NCBI GenBank assembly: GCA_944415425.1
Contig: CALYBP010000012.1
Coordinates: 1-40,401 of the forward strand
Direction: 5' to 3'
Length of the DNA: 40,401 bases
DNA from: an uncultured Ruminococcus sp.
GTDB lineage: Bacteria > Bacillota > Clostridia > Oscillospirales > Acutalibacteraceae
How positions within the stretch are numbered: the first letter of the stretch is position 1; each line of letters opens with the position of its first letter. A program made the position numbers and the translations under genes. Positions 30,736-39,504 of this stretch are shown here, one piece after another. Under the pieces are notes generated by a model. It was not told the DNA's origin, did no database searches, and saw nothing but the letters and a program-made list of their open reading frames with translations.

Positions 30736-32751
30736 TTGAAAAAAAGATTTTTGGCGTGCATTTTATCCGCCTTAATAACCGCCTCAGTATGTAGCTTTCT
30801 TCCCGGCTGTACTCAGCAGGGTGAAAACGAGGAAAATAATGTAAAATCCGTTGACTTTAAAACAGCAGATAAAGTAGCCGACGGAGCTATTTTACAGGCT
30901 TTTTGCTGGGATTTTAATACAATAAAGGAATCTATGGCAGATATTGCGGCTGCGGGATTTTCTGCCGTTCAAACATCTCCCATAAATGAATGTCTTGTGG
31001 GCGAGGACGGCGGAATGGAGCTGTACGGATACGGTAAGTGGTATTATCATTATCAGCCGACTGATTTTAAGATAGGCAACTATCAACTCGGTACCCGTGA
31101 CGAATTTAAGGCTATGTGTGATGAGGCTGATAAGTACGGTATAAAAGTGCTTGTGGATGTTATTGCAAACCATACCACGCCTCAAACCGACGCAATAAGC
31201 GAGGATTTGATTGAAGCCGGCGGTGGAAGTCTGGAAACTCTCTACCACAAGGGCAACGCATATGACCTAAAAGATTACGGTAATCGTCTTGAGTGCACTA
31301 CATATAAAATGGGCGGTTTACCTGATATAAACACTGAAAGGCCGTCATATCAGGATTATTTTATTGAATTTCTAAACGATTGTATTGCTTGCGGAGCGGA
31401 CGGATTCAGACATGATACTGCAAAGCATATCGGTCTTCCTGACGACCCAAAGGAAGACGATGGTTTTGAAAACAACTTCTGGGAAAGAGTAACCACGGAG
31501 ATTGACAATGCCGAAAATATGTTTATATATGGAGAAGTGCTCCAGGGAAGCAATGACAGGATTGCTGATTACATTGAAGAAATCGGAAGAACAACCTCAA
31601 GTACATACGGCAGTAAAATCCGTGCGGCAATAAGCGGTGATATGGTTGATACAAGCGCGGTTGAGGATTACTGGCTCGGTGACGCACCGCTGAATATGGT
31701 AACTTGGGTTGAGTCGCATGATAACTATATAAACGAGGGTACATGGTATCAGCTTTCTAACGATGATGTTATTTTGGGCTGGGCGATCATTACCTCCCGA
31801 AAAGACGGTACGCCTCTGTTTTTCTCCCGTCCTTACAATTCGTCTGTTGAAAACGAATGGGGTATGAACAGAATCGGCGTTCAGGGCGACGATATGTATA
31901 AAGACAAGAGAGTATCGGCTGTCAACTTCTTCCGAACAGCCATGATCGGTGAAGAAGAAAATCTTGTAAATCCTAACATGGATTCGACTGCTCTTATGAT
32001 AGAAAGAGGCGAAAAGGGAGCTGTGATTGTCAATACAAGCGGTGAGCTTACAGTTGACTTTGAAGCAAACCTTGCAGACGGAACCTATGTTGACCGTGTA
32101 GACGGTAAGACTGAATATATCGTTAAAAACGGAAAAATGACTTGTGAAACACCGATTAAGGAAGATTCTGTTGTAGTTTTGTATAACGAGGGATATACGC
32201 AGTACGCTGATTGTGCTGATACGGGCGTAGCTGACGGAACAGAATTTTCTGTTGAGGGAAATTCCTATGAAGTTTCACTAACGCTTGAAAACGCAAAAAG
32301 CGCAACGTATTCGCTTAACGGCGGAGAAGCTGTTTCGTTTAAGGACGGCGACAAGGTTACGGTTGTTCCCGAAGACGACGGAGAAGTCGGAGTTCTTGAG
32401 CTTCGTGCAGAAAACGAACAGGGAATAAAAACTTATGAGAGAATAGAGTTTACCTTTACAATTTCAAATCCCATTGATGTAGGAACAAAAGTTTATTTTG
32501 AAAAGCCTGACGGCGACGAATGGGGAGATACCCTTTACGCATATGTTTATGATGATATTGGATTTGAAAATTATCCGTGGCCGGGACTTGAGATGACTAA
32601 GGAAGAAGACGGAAAATACAGTTATGTTTTTGAAACAAGCTGGGGAAACCCTTACATTATTTTTAACGACGGCGACGCGTCAGACAGCGTTCAATATCCT
32701 GAGGGACGAGGACTTAAAGTTGAACCTGACAAGGTTTATACAGTTGAATAA
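30736..32751 (+). CDS. Lipoprotein alpha-amylase (GH13) with C-terminal CBM26-like module
   Basis: Cell-surface starch-degrading enzyme of 671 residues. The signal peptide ends in the lipobox LPGC (C25), so the mature protein should be a membrane-anchored lipoprotein. The GH13 domain (about 45-430) has all four conserved regions: DVIANH, GFRHDTAKH with nucleophile D227, IYGEVLQG with acid/base E267, and VESHDN with D329. After a linker domain, the last 85 residues (VYFEKP...WPGLEM...YIIFNDG) match a CBM26 starch-binding module. No dockerin is present, unlike the protease at 44-1864. TTG 30736 with CGGTGA upstream is preferred; GTG 30727 is possible. Confidence 0.9.
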   Translation: MKKRFLACILSALITASVCSFLPGCTQQGENEENNVKSVDFKTADKVADGAILQAFCWDFNTIKESMADIAAAGFSAVQTSPINECLVGEDGGMELYGYGKWYYHYQPTDFKIGNYQLGTRDEFKAMCDEADKYGIKVLVDVIANHTTPQTDAISEDLIEAGGGSLETLYHKGNAYDLKDYGNRLECTTYKMGGLPDINTERPSYQDYFIEFLNDCIACGADGFRHDTAKHIGLPDDPKEDDGFENNFWERVTTEIDNAENMFIYGEVLQGSNDRIADYIEEIGRTTSSTYGSKIRAAISGDMVDTSAVEDYWLGDAPLNMVTWVESHDNYINEGTWYQLSNDDVILGWAIITSRKDGTPLFFSRPYNSSVENEWGMNRIGVQGDDMYKDKRVSAVNFFRTAMIGEEENLVNPNMDSTALMIERGEKGAVIVNTSGELTVDFEANLADGTYVDRVDGKTEYIVKNGKMTCETPIKEDSVVVLYNEGYTQYADCADTGVADGTEFSVEGNSYEVSLTLENAKSATYSLNGGEAVSFKDGDKVTVVPEDDGEVGVLELRAENEQGIKTYERIEFTFTISNPIDVGTKVYFEKPDGDEWGDTLYAYVYDDIGFENYPWPGLEMTKEEDGKYSYVFETSWGNPYIIFNDGDASDSVQYPEGRGLKVEPDKVYTVE

Positions 32752-32789
32752 CCAAAAATGCAAATACTCATCGGAGGTAAGTAGTAATT

Positions 32790-33608
32790 ATGAGCGAATT
32801 AAAAAATGTTAAAATGGAAGGAAGCAAGGTGCCTGCCGAACAGATTAAAAATCCTGAGCTTGTAAGCGCAATAGAAAAAATGCAGGAGGACGGAAGCAAG
32901 CAGAATATTGATGCGATGATTGACGCCGTGATAAAAGCAAAATTTATTTTGCCCGCAAAGGTTACTCCGACAAGACAGGCAAGGACCCACAACGGCCAGA
33001 CGATTATGGAGCAGTCTACACAGGTACAGTTCAGATTGCTTGAAAATGTGAAAAAAGAAAAGTATTTCGGAGCATTTACCGACGTTGAGGAGATGTATAA
33101 GTGGAACAATACACAGTCCGCAAATAAGGTTGTTACCGATTTTGACAGCCTTGCACAAATGGTAATGGACCCTAAGGCCGATGTGCTCGGATTCGTCATC
33201 AATCCCTTCGGTAAAAGTGTTACATTCCCGAAAAATATGGTAATTTCAATTAAACAGCAAAAAGATTTTATGAACAGCAAGGCTAACAATATTGAGCCGG
33301 GTACGCCTGTTCAGCTCGGAGAGCCAAAGGAATACCCTATTGACCTTATGGCTGCGCTTATTAATCATTTCAGCACAGAGCCTCTTGTCAATGCCGCGTA
33401 CCTGCGTATGATGGAGCAAAACGGACAGAAAAGTTATCTCATTGTTGTTGATTTTGTCGGCAATATGGAGAATACATTTGACGCGATAAGTGAAGTTGCA
33501 AAGCCGTATTTAGATGACGAAATTCAGCTTTCTATGATGCCGTACTCAATGGAATTCGGTAAAAACGCCGTCAAGGGAGTTGAACCGTTTTACCGCAAAC
33601 AGGGTTGA
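32790..33608 (+). CDS. SseB-like protein
   Basis: A 272-residue cytosolic protein related to SseB (enhanced serine sensitivity). An N-terminal SseB domain runs over about 20-150 (AKFILPAKV, YFGAFTDVEEMYKW, DVLGFVINPFGKSVTF), followed by an SseB C-terminal domain (about 175-270, LGEPKEYPIDLMAAL and SYLIVVDFVG). In Gram-positive bacteria related proteins are often near secretion genes, but none is seen here. The biochemical role is not known. It starts 38 bases after the amylase gene. Confidence 0.8.
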   Translation: MSELKNVKMEGSKVPAEQIKNPELVSAIEKMQEDGSKQNIDAMIDAVIKAKFILPAKVTPTRQARTHNGQTIMEQSTQVQFRLLENVKKEKYFGAFTDVEEMYKWNNTQSANKVVTDFDSLAQMVMDPKADVLGFVINPFGKSVTFPKNMVISIKQQKDFMNSKANNIEPGTPVQLGEPKEYPIDLMAALINHFSTEPLVNAAYLRMMEQNGQKSYLIVVDFVGNMENTFDAISEVAKPYLDDEIQLSMMPYSMEFGKNAVKGVEPFYRKQG

Positions 33609-33656
33609 TTTGATGCTGCTTAATGCTGAGCTTTAATTAATAATGAATACTTTTGT

Positions 33657-33694
33657 CCCGACGAATGGTTTAGTTCTATTCGTCGGGGCTTTTT
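33657..33694 (+). terminator. Terminator after the SseB-like gene
   Basis: CCCGACGAAT (33657-33666) / ATTCGTCGGG (33678-33687), then GCTTTTT. Confidence 0.9.
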
Positions 33695-33754
33695 GTTGTA
33701 ACATAATGCTTGATTTTGAATATTATAAAATAAACGGATAAGGCAGGTGGTAAT

Positions 33755-34198
33755 ATGGCATTTGATACAAGAGAACTGCTTGCAAGGCTTTTAAAGTGCG
33801 AGGCCGGCGGCGAAGGTGACGACGGAATGAGAGCTGTGGCTTCTGTTATAATTAACAGAGCTAACGCAACCGAGGGAGAATTTGCAAGGGTTAGCAACGG
33901 CGGCGATGTCAGAGCGATAATCGAACAGCCCAATCAATTTACCTGCTTAAAAACATCAATCGGAGGTTCATACAATCCTCAAAATGTATATAACATTGTT
34001 CCTGAGGATATTCACTATGAAATAGCTGATTGGGCACTTGCAGGCAATACTGCAAGCTCGGTGGGAAATTCTTTGTTTTATTTTAATCCGTTTTCTTCAT
34101 CCTGCCCGAAATTTTTTCCCTCAAATGTCGGTGTGATTTATAACCGTGTGGGACAGCATTGTTTTTACTCTCCCACACAAGCTTATTCAAAAACGTAG
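33755..34198 (+). CDS. cwlJ: CwlJ-type spore cortex-lytic cell wall hydrolase
   Basis: Peptidoglycan hydrolase of the SleB/CwlJ catalytic family, used to break down the spore cortex on germination. The 147-residue protein is almost only the catalytic domain. LLARLLKCEAGGEGDDG contains the conserved Glu (E16), followed by VASVIINRAN and QPNQFTCLK. It has no signal peptide, like CwlJ and unlike SleB, which fits synthesis in the mother cell and location in the coat. The following gerQ gene makes the CwlJ assignment stronger. Confidence 0.85.
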   Translation: MAFDTRELLARLLKCEAGGEGDDGMRAVASVIINRANATEGEFARVSNGGDVRAIIEQPNQFTCLKTSIGGSYNPQNVYNIVPEDIHYEIADWALAGNTASSVGNSLFYFNPFSSSCPKFFPSNVGVIYNRVGQHCFYSPTQAYSKT

Positions 34199-34209
34199 GG
34201 GAGATAACA

Positions 34210-34851
34210 ATGACAAATCAAAACAACTCTAACCCAAACAGCGGGGCTAATAACAGTCAGCAAAGCTTTATCCCATATGAAGCGTTCAATACAACGCTTG
34301 GTCAGGGATTTAATCCTGTTGATTATTACGGGTTACCACAGGAAAACTGCAATTTTCAGGGCTGTGTACCTAATGTTGTAAATCAGGAGCTGTACCCGAT
34401 ACCGTCTGTTGAGGAGATTGCAGCCTATAACAACCAGCAAATAGGAACTTCGCCTGCCGGGTCTTCTCCGATAACAGATCCGCAGACTACGGCTCAGTAT
34501 TTGAGTGAAGGCACTTCTCAAAATACGATGCAGTCTACACCTGCAACAACATTTGTAAACGGAGCAACAATTGAGGGCGGAATAATGGATAATCCGTCAG
34601 GCGGGATTACCGACATTAAGAATCCATATCCCGTTACTCCCGAAAGCCTTCAGTATCTGAACGGCTTTTTACGCACTCAGATAGGCAGGAGAGTGTCTAT
34701 TGATTTTCTTGTCGGTTCAAACACAATCGTAACAAAATCAGGATTTTTGCTCGGCGTCGCCTCAAATTATATTTTGATAAATGAGCTTGATACAAACGAT
34801 TTAACTACCTGCGACTTTTACAACATTAAATTTATCAGATTTTATTATTGA
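34210..34851 (+). CDS. gerQ: Spore coat protein GerQ
   Basis: Coat protein that in Bacillus is needed for CwlJ localisation and is cross-linked by transglutaminase. The 213 residues have an Asn/Gln/Ser/Thr-rich N-terminal 140 residues and a conserved C-terminal domain, SLQYLNGFLRTQIGRRVSID to NYILINELD and FYNIKFIRFYY, which resembles the GerQ end (membrane-free, beta-rich). ATG 34210 follows GGGGAG by seven bases; the start is 11 bases after cwlJ. The cwlJ-gerQ order matches Bacillus. Confidence 0.82.
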   Translation: MTNQNNSNPNSGANNSQQSFIPYEAFNTTLGQGFNPVDYYGLPQENCNFQGCVPNVVNQELYPIPSVEEIAAYNNQQIGTSPAGSSPITDPQTTAQYLSEGTSQNTMQSTPATTFVNGATIEGGIMDNPSGGITDIKNPYPVTPESLQYLNGFLRTQIGRRVSIDFLVGSNTIVTKSGFLLGVASNYILINELDTNDLTTCDFYNIKFIRFYY

Positions 34852-34862
34852 AAAATATGTTT

Positions 34863-34898
34863 TCAGCCTGTTAACCATATTCGGTTGCAGGCTGATCT
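34863..34898 (+). terminator. Terminator after gerQ
   Basis: TCAGCCTG / CAGGCTGA with inner AACC/GGTT pairs, followed by TCTTTGTTT. Confidence 0.8.
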
Positions 34899-34997
34899 TT
34901 GTTTAAAAAGAATTTTATAATGTAAAATGATAAAAATAAATTTGTATGATAATTCTTTTGATAAAATCGCCCAAAATGAAAATATATATTGTACATA

Positions 34998-35027
34998 TTG
35001 ACAAAAAAGCAATAAATATGTTATGAT
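34998..35027 (+). promoter_or_regulatory. Promoter of the tar-like operon
   Basis: TTGACA (34998-35003), 18 bases, TATGAT (35022-35027), about 70 bases before tarI. Confidence 0.7.
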
Positions 35028-35100
35028 ACACTTGATTATGAGTGTAAAACAGATGTAAAATTATTATAAAATTTTCTTGTTTTACCAACGGAGGTATATG

Positions 35101-35793
35101 ATGAACACAGCAATTATTCTTGCCGGCGGAGTCGGAAGCAGAATGGGGGCCGACAGACCTAAGCAGTTCCTTATGGTTCAGGACAAGCCGATAATATCAT
35201 ATTGCTTTGATATTTTTCAAAATCATGATGAAATAGATAATATGGTCGTTGTAGTAAGCGAGCAGTGGCAGGGTTTTGTCGAGGATTATGCAAAGCAGTA
35301 CGGAATCACGAAAATCTGCGGTTATGCTCCTGCGGGAAAAACCAGACAGCACTCAATTTATAACGGACTGAAGTGTATTGAAAAAAATTCACCTAATACC
35401 GATATTGTTATCGTACATGACGCAGCGCGTCCGCTTGTGTCGGATAGGATAATTTCAGACTGCATTAAGGGTGCGCAGGAGTTTGACGGAGCAATGCCTG
35501 TCATATCTGTTAAAGATACGGTTTATCAGAGCAAGGACGGAAGCAGTATTGAACGTCTTTTAAAACGTTCCGAGCTTTTTGCCGGACAAGCTCCAGAGAG
35601 CTTTAAATTCAAAAAATACCTTGACATACACAATCAGGTTACCGATGAGGAAATCGGTCTTACTGCGGGAAGCAGTGAAATCGCTTATCGTCACGGTATG
35701 GAAATAAGAATGGTAAAGGGCAGTGAAAGAAACTTAAAAATCACCACTGTCGAGGACTTGGAAACCTTTGAGTCTATTTTGAAAGGTGTGAAT
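35101..35793 (+). CDS. tarI: Ribitol-5-phosphate cytidylyltransferase (TarI-like)
   Basis: IspD/TarI-family enzyme of 231 residues, expected to make CDP-ribitol from CTP and ribitol 5-phosphate. The nucleotide-binding start is IILAGGVGSRMGADRPKQF; VIVHDAARPLVSD and VKDTVYQSKDG follow. IspD itself has the same fold, so the assignment to TarI rests on the neighbours: a TarJ-type dehydrogenase next to it and a TagF-type polymerase at the end of the operon. The start is ATG 35101, six bases after CGGAGG; ATG 35098 is adjacent and in frame. Confidence 0.82.
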
Positions 35794-35796
35794 TAA

Positions 35797-36849
35797 ATGG
35801 ATAGTATGAAAGCAAGAGTTTTAAGAGAAGTCGGAAATCTTGAATACTGCGATTATCCTGTACCTACGCTTAATTCGGGCGAGGTATTGTTTAAGGTTAG
35901 AGCGTGCGGAATATGCGGCTCTGATATACCGAGAATTTTTGTGAACGGAACTTATCATTTTCCGACAATTCCCGGTCATGAATTTGCGGGCGAGGTAGTT
36001 GCTGCGGCTGATGAGGAAAACAAACATTTAGTCGGTATGAGGGCTACCGTGTTCCCGCTTATCCCGTGCAAGAGCTGCGAAAGCTGTAACTCGGGAAAAT
36101 ATGAAATGTGCAAAAGCTACGATTACCTCGGTTCAAGAAGCGACGGCGCTTTTGCCGAATATGTGCGTGTACCGGTTTGGAACCTTGTTCCTATACCCGA
36201 TAACCTTTCTTTTGAGGAAGCTGCAATGTCTGAGCCATGTGCCGTTGCCCTTCATGCGTTGAGAAACGCTCAGATAGAAATCGGCGATGTTGTCGTTATT
36301 TACGGTCCGGGAACAATAGGTATGCTTATAGCTCAGTGGGCTAGGGCCTGGGGCGCTAAGGTTTTGTTGGTTGGAACTGATGTTAACAACTGGGATTTTA
36401 TAGAGAGTTTAGGCTTTTATGATTATTGCAATTCTTCAAAGGAAGACCCGATTGCTTGGGTTAAGAATATGACTGACGGAGTAGGAGCCGATATTGCTAT
36501 TGAAGCTGTGGGTATACCGGTTACTGCGTGCAACTGCCTTGAATCAGCTGCTGCAGGCGGCAAGGTTATATTTGTGGGAAATCCTCACGGCGATTTCACC
36601 TTTCCGCAGAACACCTACTGGCAGATATTGAGGAAGCAGCTTACAATTCACGGTACTTGGAATTCAACTTACAGCGATACCCATAGGAGCGATTGGAACC
36701 TTGTTGTAGACGCTATGGCTTCGGGTAAAATCGACGCTAAAAAACTTATTACCCACGAGTTTGATTTAAAGACAATGGATAAGGGTCTTGAAATTATGAA
36801 GAACAACTCTGAATTTTTCGCTAAAATTATGGTTGTTAACAAGGATTAA
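35797..36849 (+). CDS. tarJ: Zinc-dependent dehydrogenase, probable ribulose-5-phosphate reductase (TarJ-like)
   Basis: Medium-chain dehydrogenase of 350 residues. The catalytic zinc ligands are C40 (GICGSD), H61 and E62 (GHEFAGEV); the structural zinc Cys residues are C91, C94, C97 and C105. The Rossmann loop is VIYGPGTIGML. By itself it could be called a galactitol- or sorbitol-type dehydrogenase; between tarI and tagF-like genes the likely role is NADPH reduction of ribulose 5-phosphate to ribitol 5-phosphate. The start lies right after the tarI stop codon, preceded by AAAGGTG. Confidence 0.8.
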   Translation: MDSMKARVLREVGNLEYCDYPVPTLNSGEVLFKVRACGICGSDIPRIFVNGTYHFPTIPGHEFAGEVVAAADEENKHLVGMRATVFPLIPCKSCESCNSGKYEMCKSYDYLGSRSDGAFAEYVRVPVWNLVPIPDNLSFEEAAMSEPCAVALHALRNAQIEIGDVVVIYGPGTIGMLIAQWARAWGAKVLLVGTDVNNWDFIESLGFYDYCNSSKEDPIAWVKNMTDGVGADIAIEAVGIPVTACNCLESAAAGGKVIFVGNPHGDFTFPQNTYWQILRKQLTIHGTWNSTYSDTHRSDWNLVVDAMASGKIDAKKLITHEFDLKTMDKGLEIMKNNSEFFAKIMVVNKD

Positions 36850-36860
36850 GAGGTGTTTTT

Positions 36861-37526
36861 ATGAGAGGAATGATCTCTCCGTCGCTTATGTGCGCGGATA
36901 TGCTCAATCTGCGATCGGAAATAGAAAAGCTTGACAGATTAGGCGTTGATTATGTTCACCTTGATTTTATGGACGGTAAATTCGTACCGAATATTACTCT
37001 TGATGCTTCTCTGATTAAATCTGTAAAATCCGTTCTCAAAAATATGAAAAGGGATATTCATATTATGGCGTATGAGCCTCAGAATTATTTTGATAGAATG
37101 GATGTCGGTTTGGGAGACATCGTTGCGGTTCACTACGAGGCCTGCGAGGATGTTTCAAAGGTGTTGAAGGAAATTGCGTCAAGAGGAGCAAAGCCGTTTT
37201 TGGCTATCAGTCCCGATACAAAAGCCGATGTTATTAATGGTTACCTTGACATAATAAGCGGAGTGCTTGTGATGACTGTTTATCCCGGATTCGCAGGTCA
37301 GCCGATTGTTGATGGAAGCTTTGAAAAAATTGCCGAAGTCAGAAAAATTATTGATGAAAGCAAAAAGGACATCATCCTTGAGGTTGACGGACATGTCAGT
37401 TGGGATTTGTGTAAAAAGATGAGAGAAAACGGTGCGGATTTGTTTGTCGCCGGATCATCATCAGTATATTCAAAGGATGTTAAACTTGAGGAAGCTGTAA
37501 ACAGGATGATGAAATTAATTAATTAA
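36861..37526 (+). CDS. Ribulose-phosphate 3-epimerase family protein
   Basis: TIM-barrel enzyme of 221 residues. It begins MISPSLMCAD and has HLDFMDGKFVPN with the metal ligands H33 and D35, HIMAYEP with H67, VAVHYEA, MTVYPGFAGQ and the acid/base Asp in LEVDGHVS. The last two motifs differ from the usual MSVNPGFGGQ and VDGGI, so this is a divergent paralogue rather than the housekeeping Rpe. It would supply ribulose 5-phosphate from xylulose 5-phosphate to the adjacent TarJ, or act on a related sugar phosphate. It starts 11 bases after tarJ. Confidence 0.8.
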   Translation: MRGMISPSLMCADMLNLRSEIEKLDRLGVDYVHLDFMDGKFVPNITLDASLIKSVKSVLKNMKRDIHIMAYEPQNYFDRMDVGLGDIVAVHYEACEDVSKVLKEIASRGAKPFLAISPDTKADVINGYLDIISGVLVMTVYPGFAGQPIVDGSFEKIAEVRKIIDESKKDIILEVDGHVSWDLCKKMRENGADLFVAGSSSVYSKDVKLEEAVNRMMKLIN

Positions 37527-37542
37527 CACGGGGTGTTGTTTT

Positions 37543-39315
37543 TTGGAATATAAAATAGAGATTAAGGAATTGCTGATTAAGAACCGAAGTATGGTTCTTA
37601 CCGTAATGGGAGAAGTTTCCGACCAGATGATTAATTCTCATTTTTTATCCAAGCCGAAAATTGTACTTCATTTTATAAACGAGAAAGAGGACAGACGAAT
37701 TCCGTTTGTCCTTTCCAATGTAACCTATGTTGACGGCAAGTGCTTTTTTTCCGGTAAATATACTTATAGGCTCGATTTGCTGTTTTGGAAAACAAGAGAA
37801 GAATATCTGCCGTTTGATATGTATATCAATTTTGGTTTTGCTGACTTTTACGAGGAAAAACTTGATATTGACTTAACACCCGAAGTATTTGAAACTGATG
37901 ATAAATGCTACGGCTACACTTTTGAGGGAAATCATTTTAGATTTTTGCCCGATAAAAACAAAATCCGACATACTTTGCCTGCAAGATTTACGGTAAAGTT
38001 TATTGATTTTATTGTAAAGTTTATTCAGTATATTTTTGCAATAGCAATGCTCCCGGTTTTTGTTATAGACGGACTTATAAGACTTACGGATATAAAAAGA
38101 TTTCCTGCGCGATTTAATGATGAAAGTGTTTTAAAGCGCTTTCTGGCTTTTGTGTTTTGGAGATTTTCGCAGGTGTCATCCTGCAAGGTCGCTTTATGGA
38201 CAGTAAAGAGATTTATTTTTAGGTTGTGTTACTCGTTTTATAAGCTGAGAAAAGTCGAGAATAATAAAATTACTTTTATTTCTCTGAGACGAAACGATAT
38301 AACGGGAAATTTTGCTTTTGTTTATGATAAGCTGAAAGATGATAAAAATCTTAATATCAACTTTATCTTAAACGAAAACACCATTGCTTATATGAGTTTT
38401 AAGGAAATAAGAACTTTTACAAAGGCTTGTGCTACAAGCAAAGTTGTTATTCTTGATGAATTTACACCGCAGATTCACTATATTAACCTTAAACCCGAAA
38501 CCAAGCTTATTCAGCTTTGGCATGCCTGCGGAGCGTTTAAAACCTTTGGTTTTACGAGGCTTTCAAAGCCAAAGGGCTCTCCGCAGCCGACAAGAAACCA
38601 CAGAAGCTACGATTATGTTACAGTTAGCTCTACTTACTGTAAAAAGTGTCATTCCGAAGGATTCGGAATAGCAACAGATAATGTGGTGGCTACCGGAATA
38701 CCGAGGACGGATGTGTTCTTTGATGAAGAATACAAGAAAAACGCAAGAGATAAATTTTATTCGGAGTATCCTCAGTTTAAAGATAAAAAAATAGTTTTAT
38801 TTGCTCCGACATTTAGAGGAATGGTAAAGGAAACAGCTTTTTATCCGACTGAGATGTTTGATTTGAAGAAAGTTTGCTCAAACCTTCCGGATGACTATGT
38901 ATTTATTATTAAGCATCATCCCTTTGTAAGCGACAAGCAGCCTATTCCGGAGCAGTATAAAGACAGGATAATTGACTTGTCGGAAAATTCCGAATTAAAC
39001 GACCTTTTGTTTGTTTCGGATGTGATTATCACGGACTACTCATCACTTGTTTTCGAAGCGTCGTTACTCGACATTCCGATGATTTTCTATGTATTTGACC
39101 TTGAAAAATATATCAATGACCGTGATTTCTATTTTGATTTTAAGCTGTACGCTCCGGGCAAAATCGTTTACTCACAGGAGCAGCTTATTGACGCTATAAG
39201 CAACGGTGATTTCTGTACAGAAAAAATTAGGCCGTTTGCCGATATGTTCTTTGATTATCGTGATGGTAAATCTACTGAACGTGTTGTCAATTTAATTTAT
39301 AAAAATTTAAAATAA
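37543..39315 (+). CDS. CDP-glycerol/ribitol glycerophosphotransferase family protein (TagF/TarL-like)
   Basis: Peripheral membrane enzyme of 590 residues that would polymerise glycerol- or ribitol-phosphate units from CDP precursors. The C-terminal 350 residues carry the family motifs LIQLWHACGAFKTFGF, LFAPTFRG, FIIKHHPF and VIITDYSSLVFEASLLDIP. The N-terminal 140 residues are a separate beta-rich domain, followed by an amphipathic or membrane segment (about 155-185). Its place after tarI-tarJ argues for ribitol phosphate. Start is TTG 37543 after GGGGTG. Polymer type (wall teichoic acid, lipoteichoic acid or capsule) is not determined. Confidence 0.85.
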   Translation: MEYKIEIKELLIKNRSMVLTVMGEVSDQMINSHFLSKPKIVLHFINEKEDRRIPFVLSNVTYVDGKCFFSGKYTYRLDLLFWKTREEYLPFDMYINFGFADFYEEKLDIDLTPEVFETDDKCYGYTFEGNHFRFLPDKNKIRHTLPARFTVKFIDFIVKFIQYIFAIAMLPVFVIDGLIRLTDIKRFPARFNDESVLKRFLAFVFWRFSQVSSCKVALWTVKRFIFRLCYSFYKLRKVENNKITFISLRRNDITGNFAFVYDKLKDDKNLNINFILNENTIAYMSFKEIRTFTKACATSKVVILDEFTPQIHYINLKPETKLIQLWHACGAFKTFGFTRLSKPKGSPQPTRNHRSYDYVTVSSTYCKKCHSEGFGIATDNVVATGIPRTDVFFDEEYKKNARDKFYSEYPQFKDKKIVLFAPTFRGMVKETAFYPTEMFDLKKVCSNLPDDYVFIIKHHPFVSDKQPIPEQYKDRIIDLSENSELNDLLFVSDVIITDYSSLVFEASLLDIPMIFYVFDLEKYINDRDFYFDFKLYAPGKIVYSQEQLIDAISNGDFCTEKIRPFADMFFDYRDGKSTERVVNLIYKNLK

Positions 39316-39318
39316 TAC

Positions 39319-39347
39319 TTGACAAATAAATAAATCAGTAATATAAT
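39319..39347 (+). promoter_or_regulatory. infC operon promoter
   Basis: TTGACA (39319-39324) and TATAAT (39342-39347) are perfect consensus with a 17-base spacer. Confidence 0.9.
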
Positions 39348-39352
39348 TATTC

Positions 39353-39490
39353 AGTAAAATAAAGCAAAGCAGAAATGCTTTCACCTGTGGGGTGTCGTCT
39401 GCACGGGTCAATACTTAAACTTTTCTTTGTTTTGTATTGTTGTGCGGACGGATGTATTTCTGTCCGCATTTATTATTTTTGTGGTACTTT
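39353..39490 (+). promoter_or_regulatory. L20 leader of the infC-rpmI-rplT operon
   Basis: A 150-base leader with AGCAGAAATGCT, CACCTGTGGGGTG and CTGCACGGGTC pairings, ending in the hairpin TGCGGAC / GTCCGCA (39443-39449, 39462-39468) and a T-rich run. In Bacillus, L20 binds such a leader and causes early termination; the same autoregulation is inferred here. Confidence 0.7.
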
Positions 39491-39504
39491 GGAGGTGCTC
39501 GATC

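Noticed and set aside
32768..33289. 173-codon minus-strand ORF
   Set aside because: Antisense of the SseB-like gene, which has a clear start, ribosome binding site and family motifs.
35101..35793. Assignment as IspD (isoprenoid pathway)
   Set aside because: The fold is shared, but no other isoprenoid gene is near and the next genes form a ribitol-phosphate pathway, so TarI is preferred.
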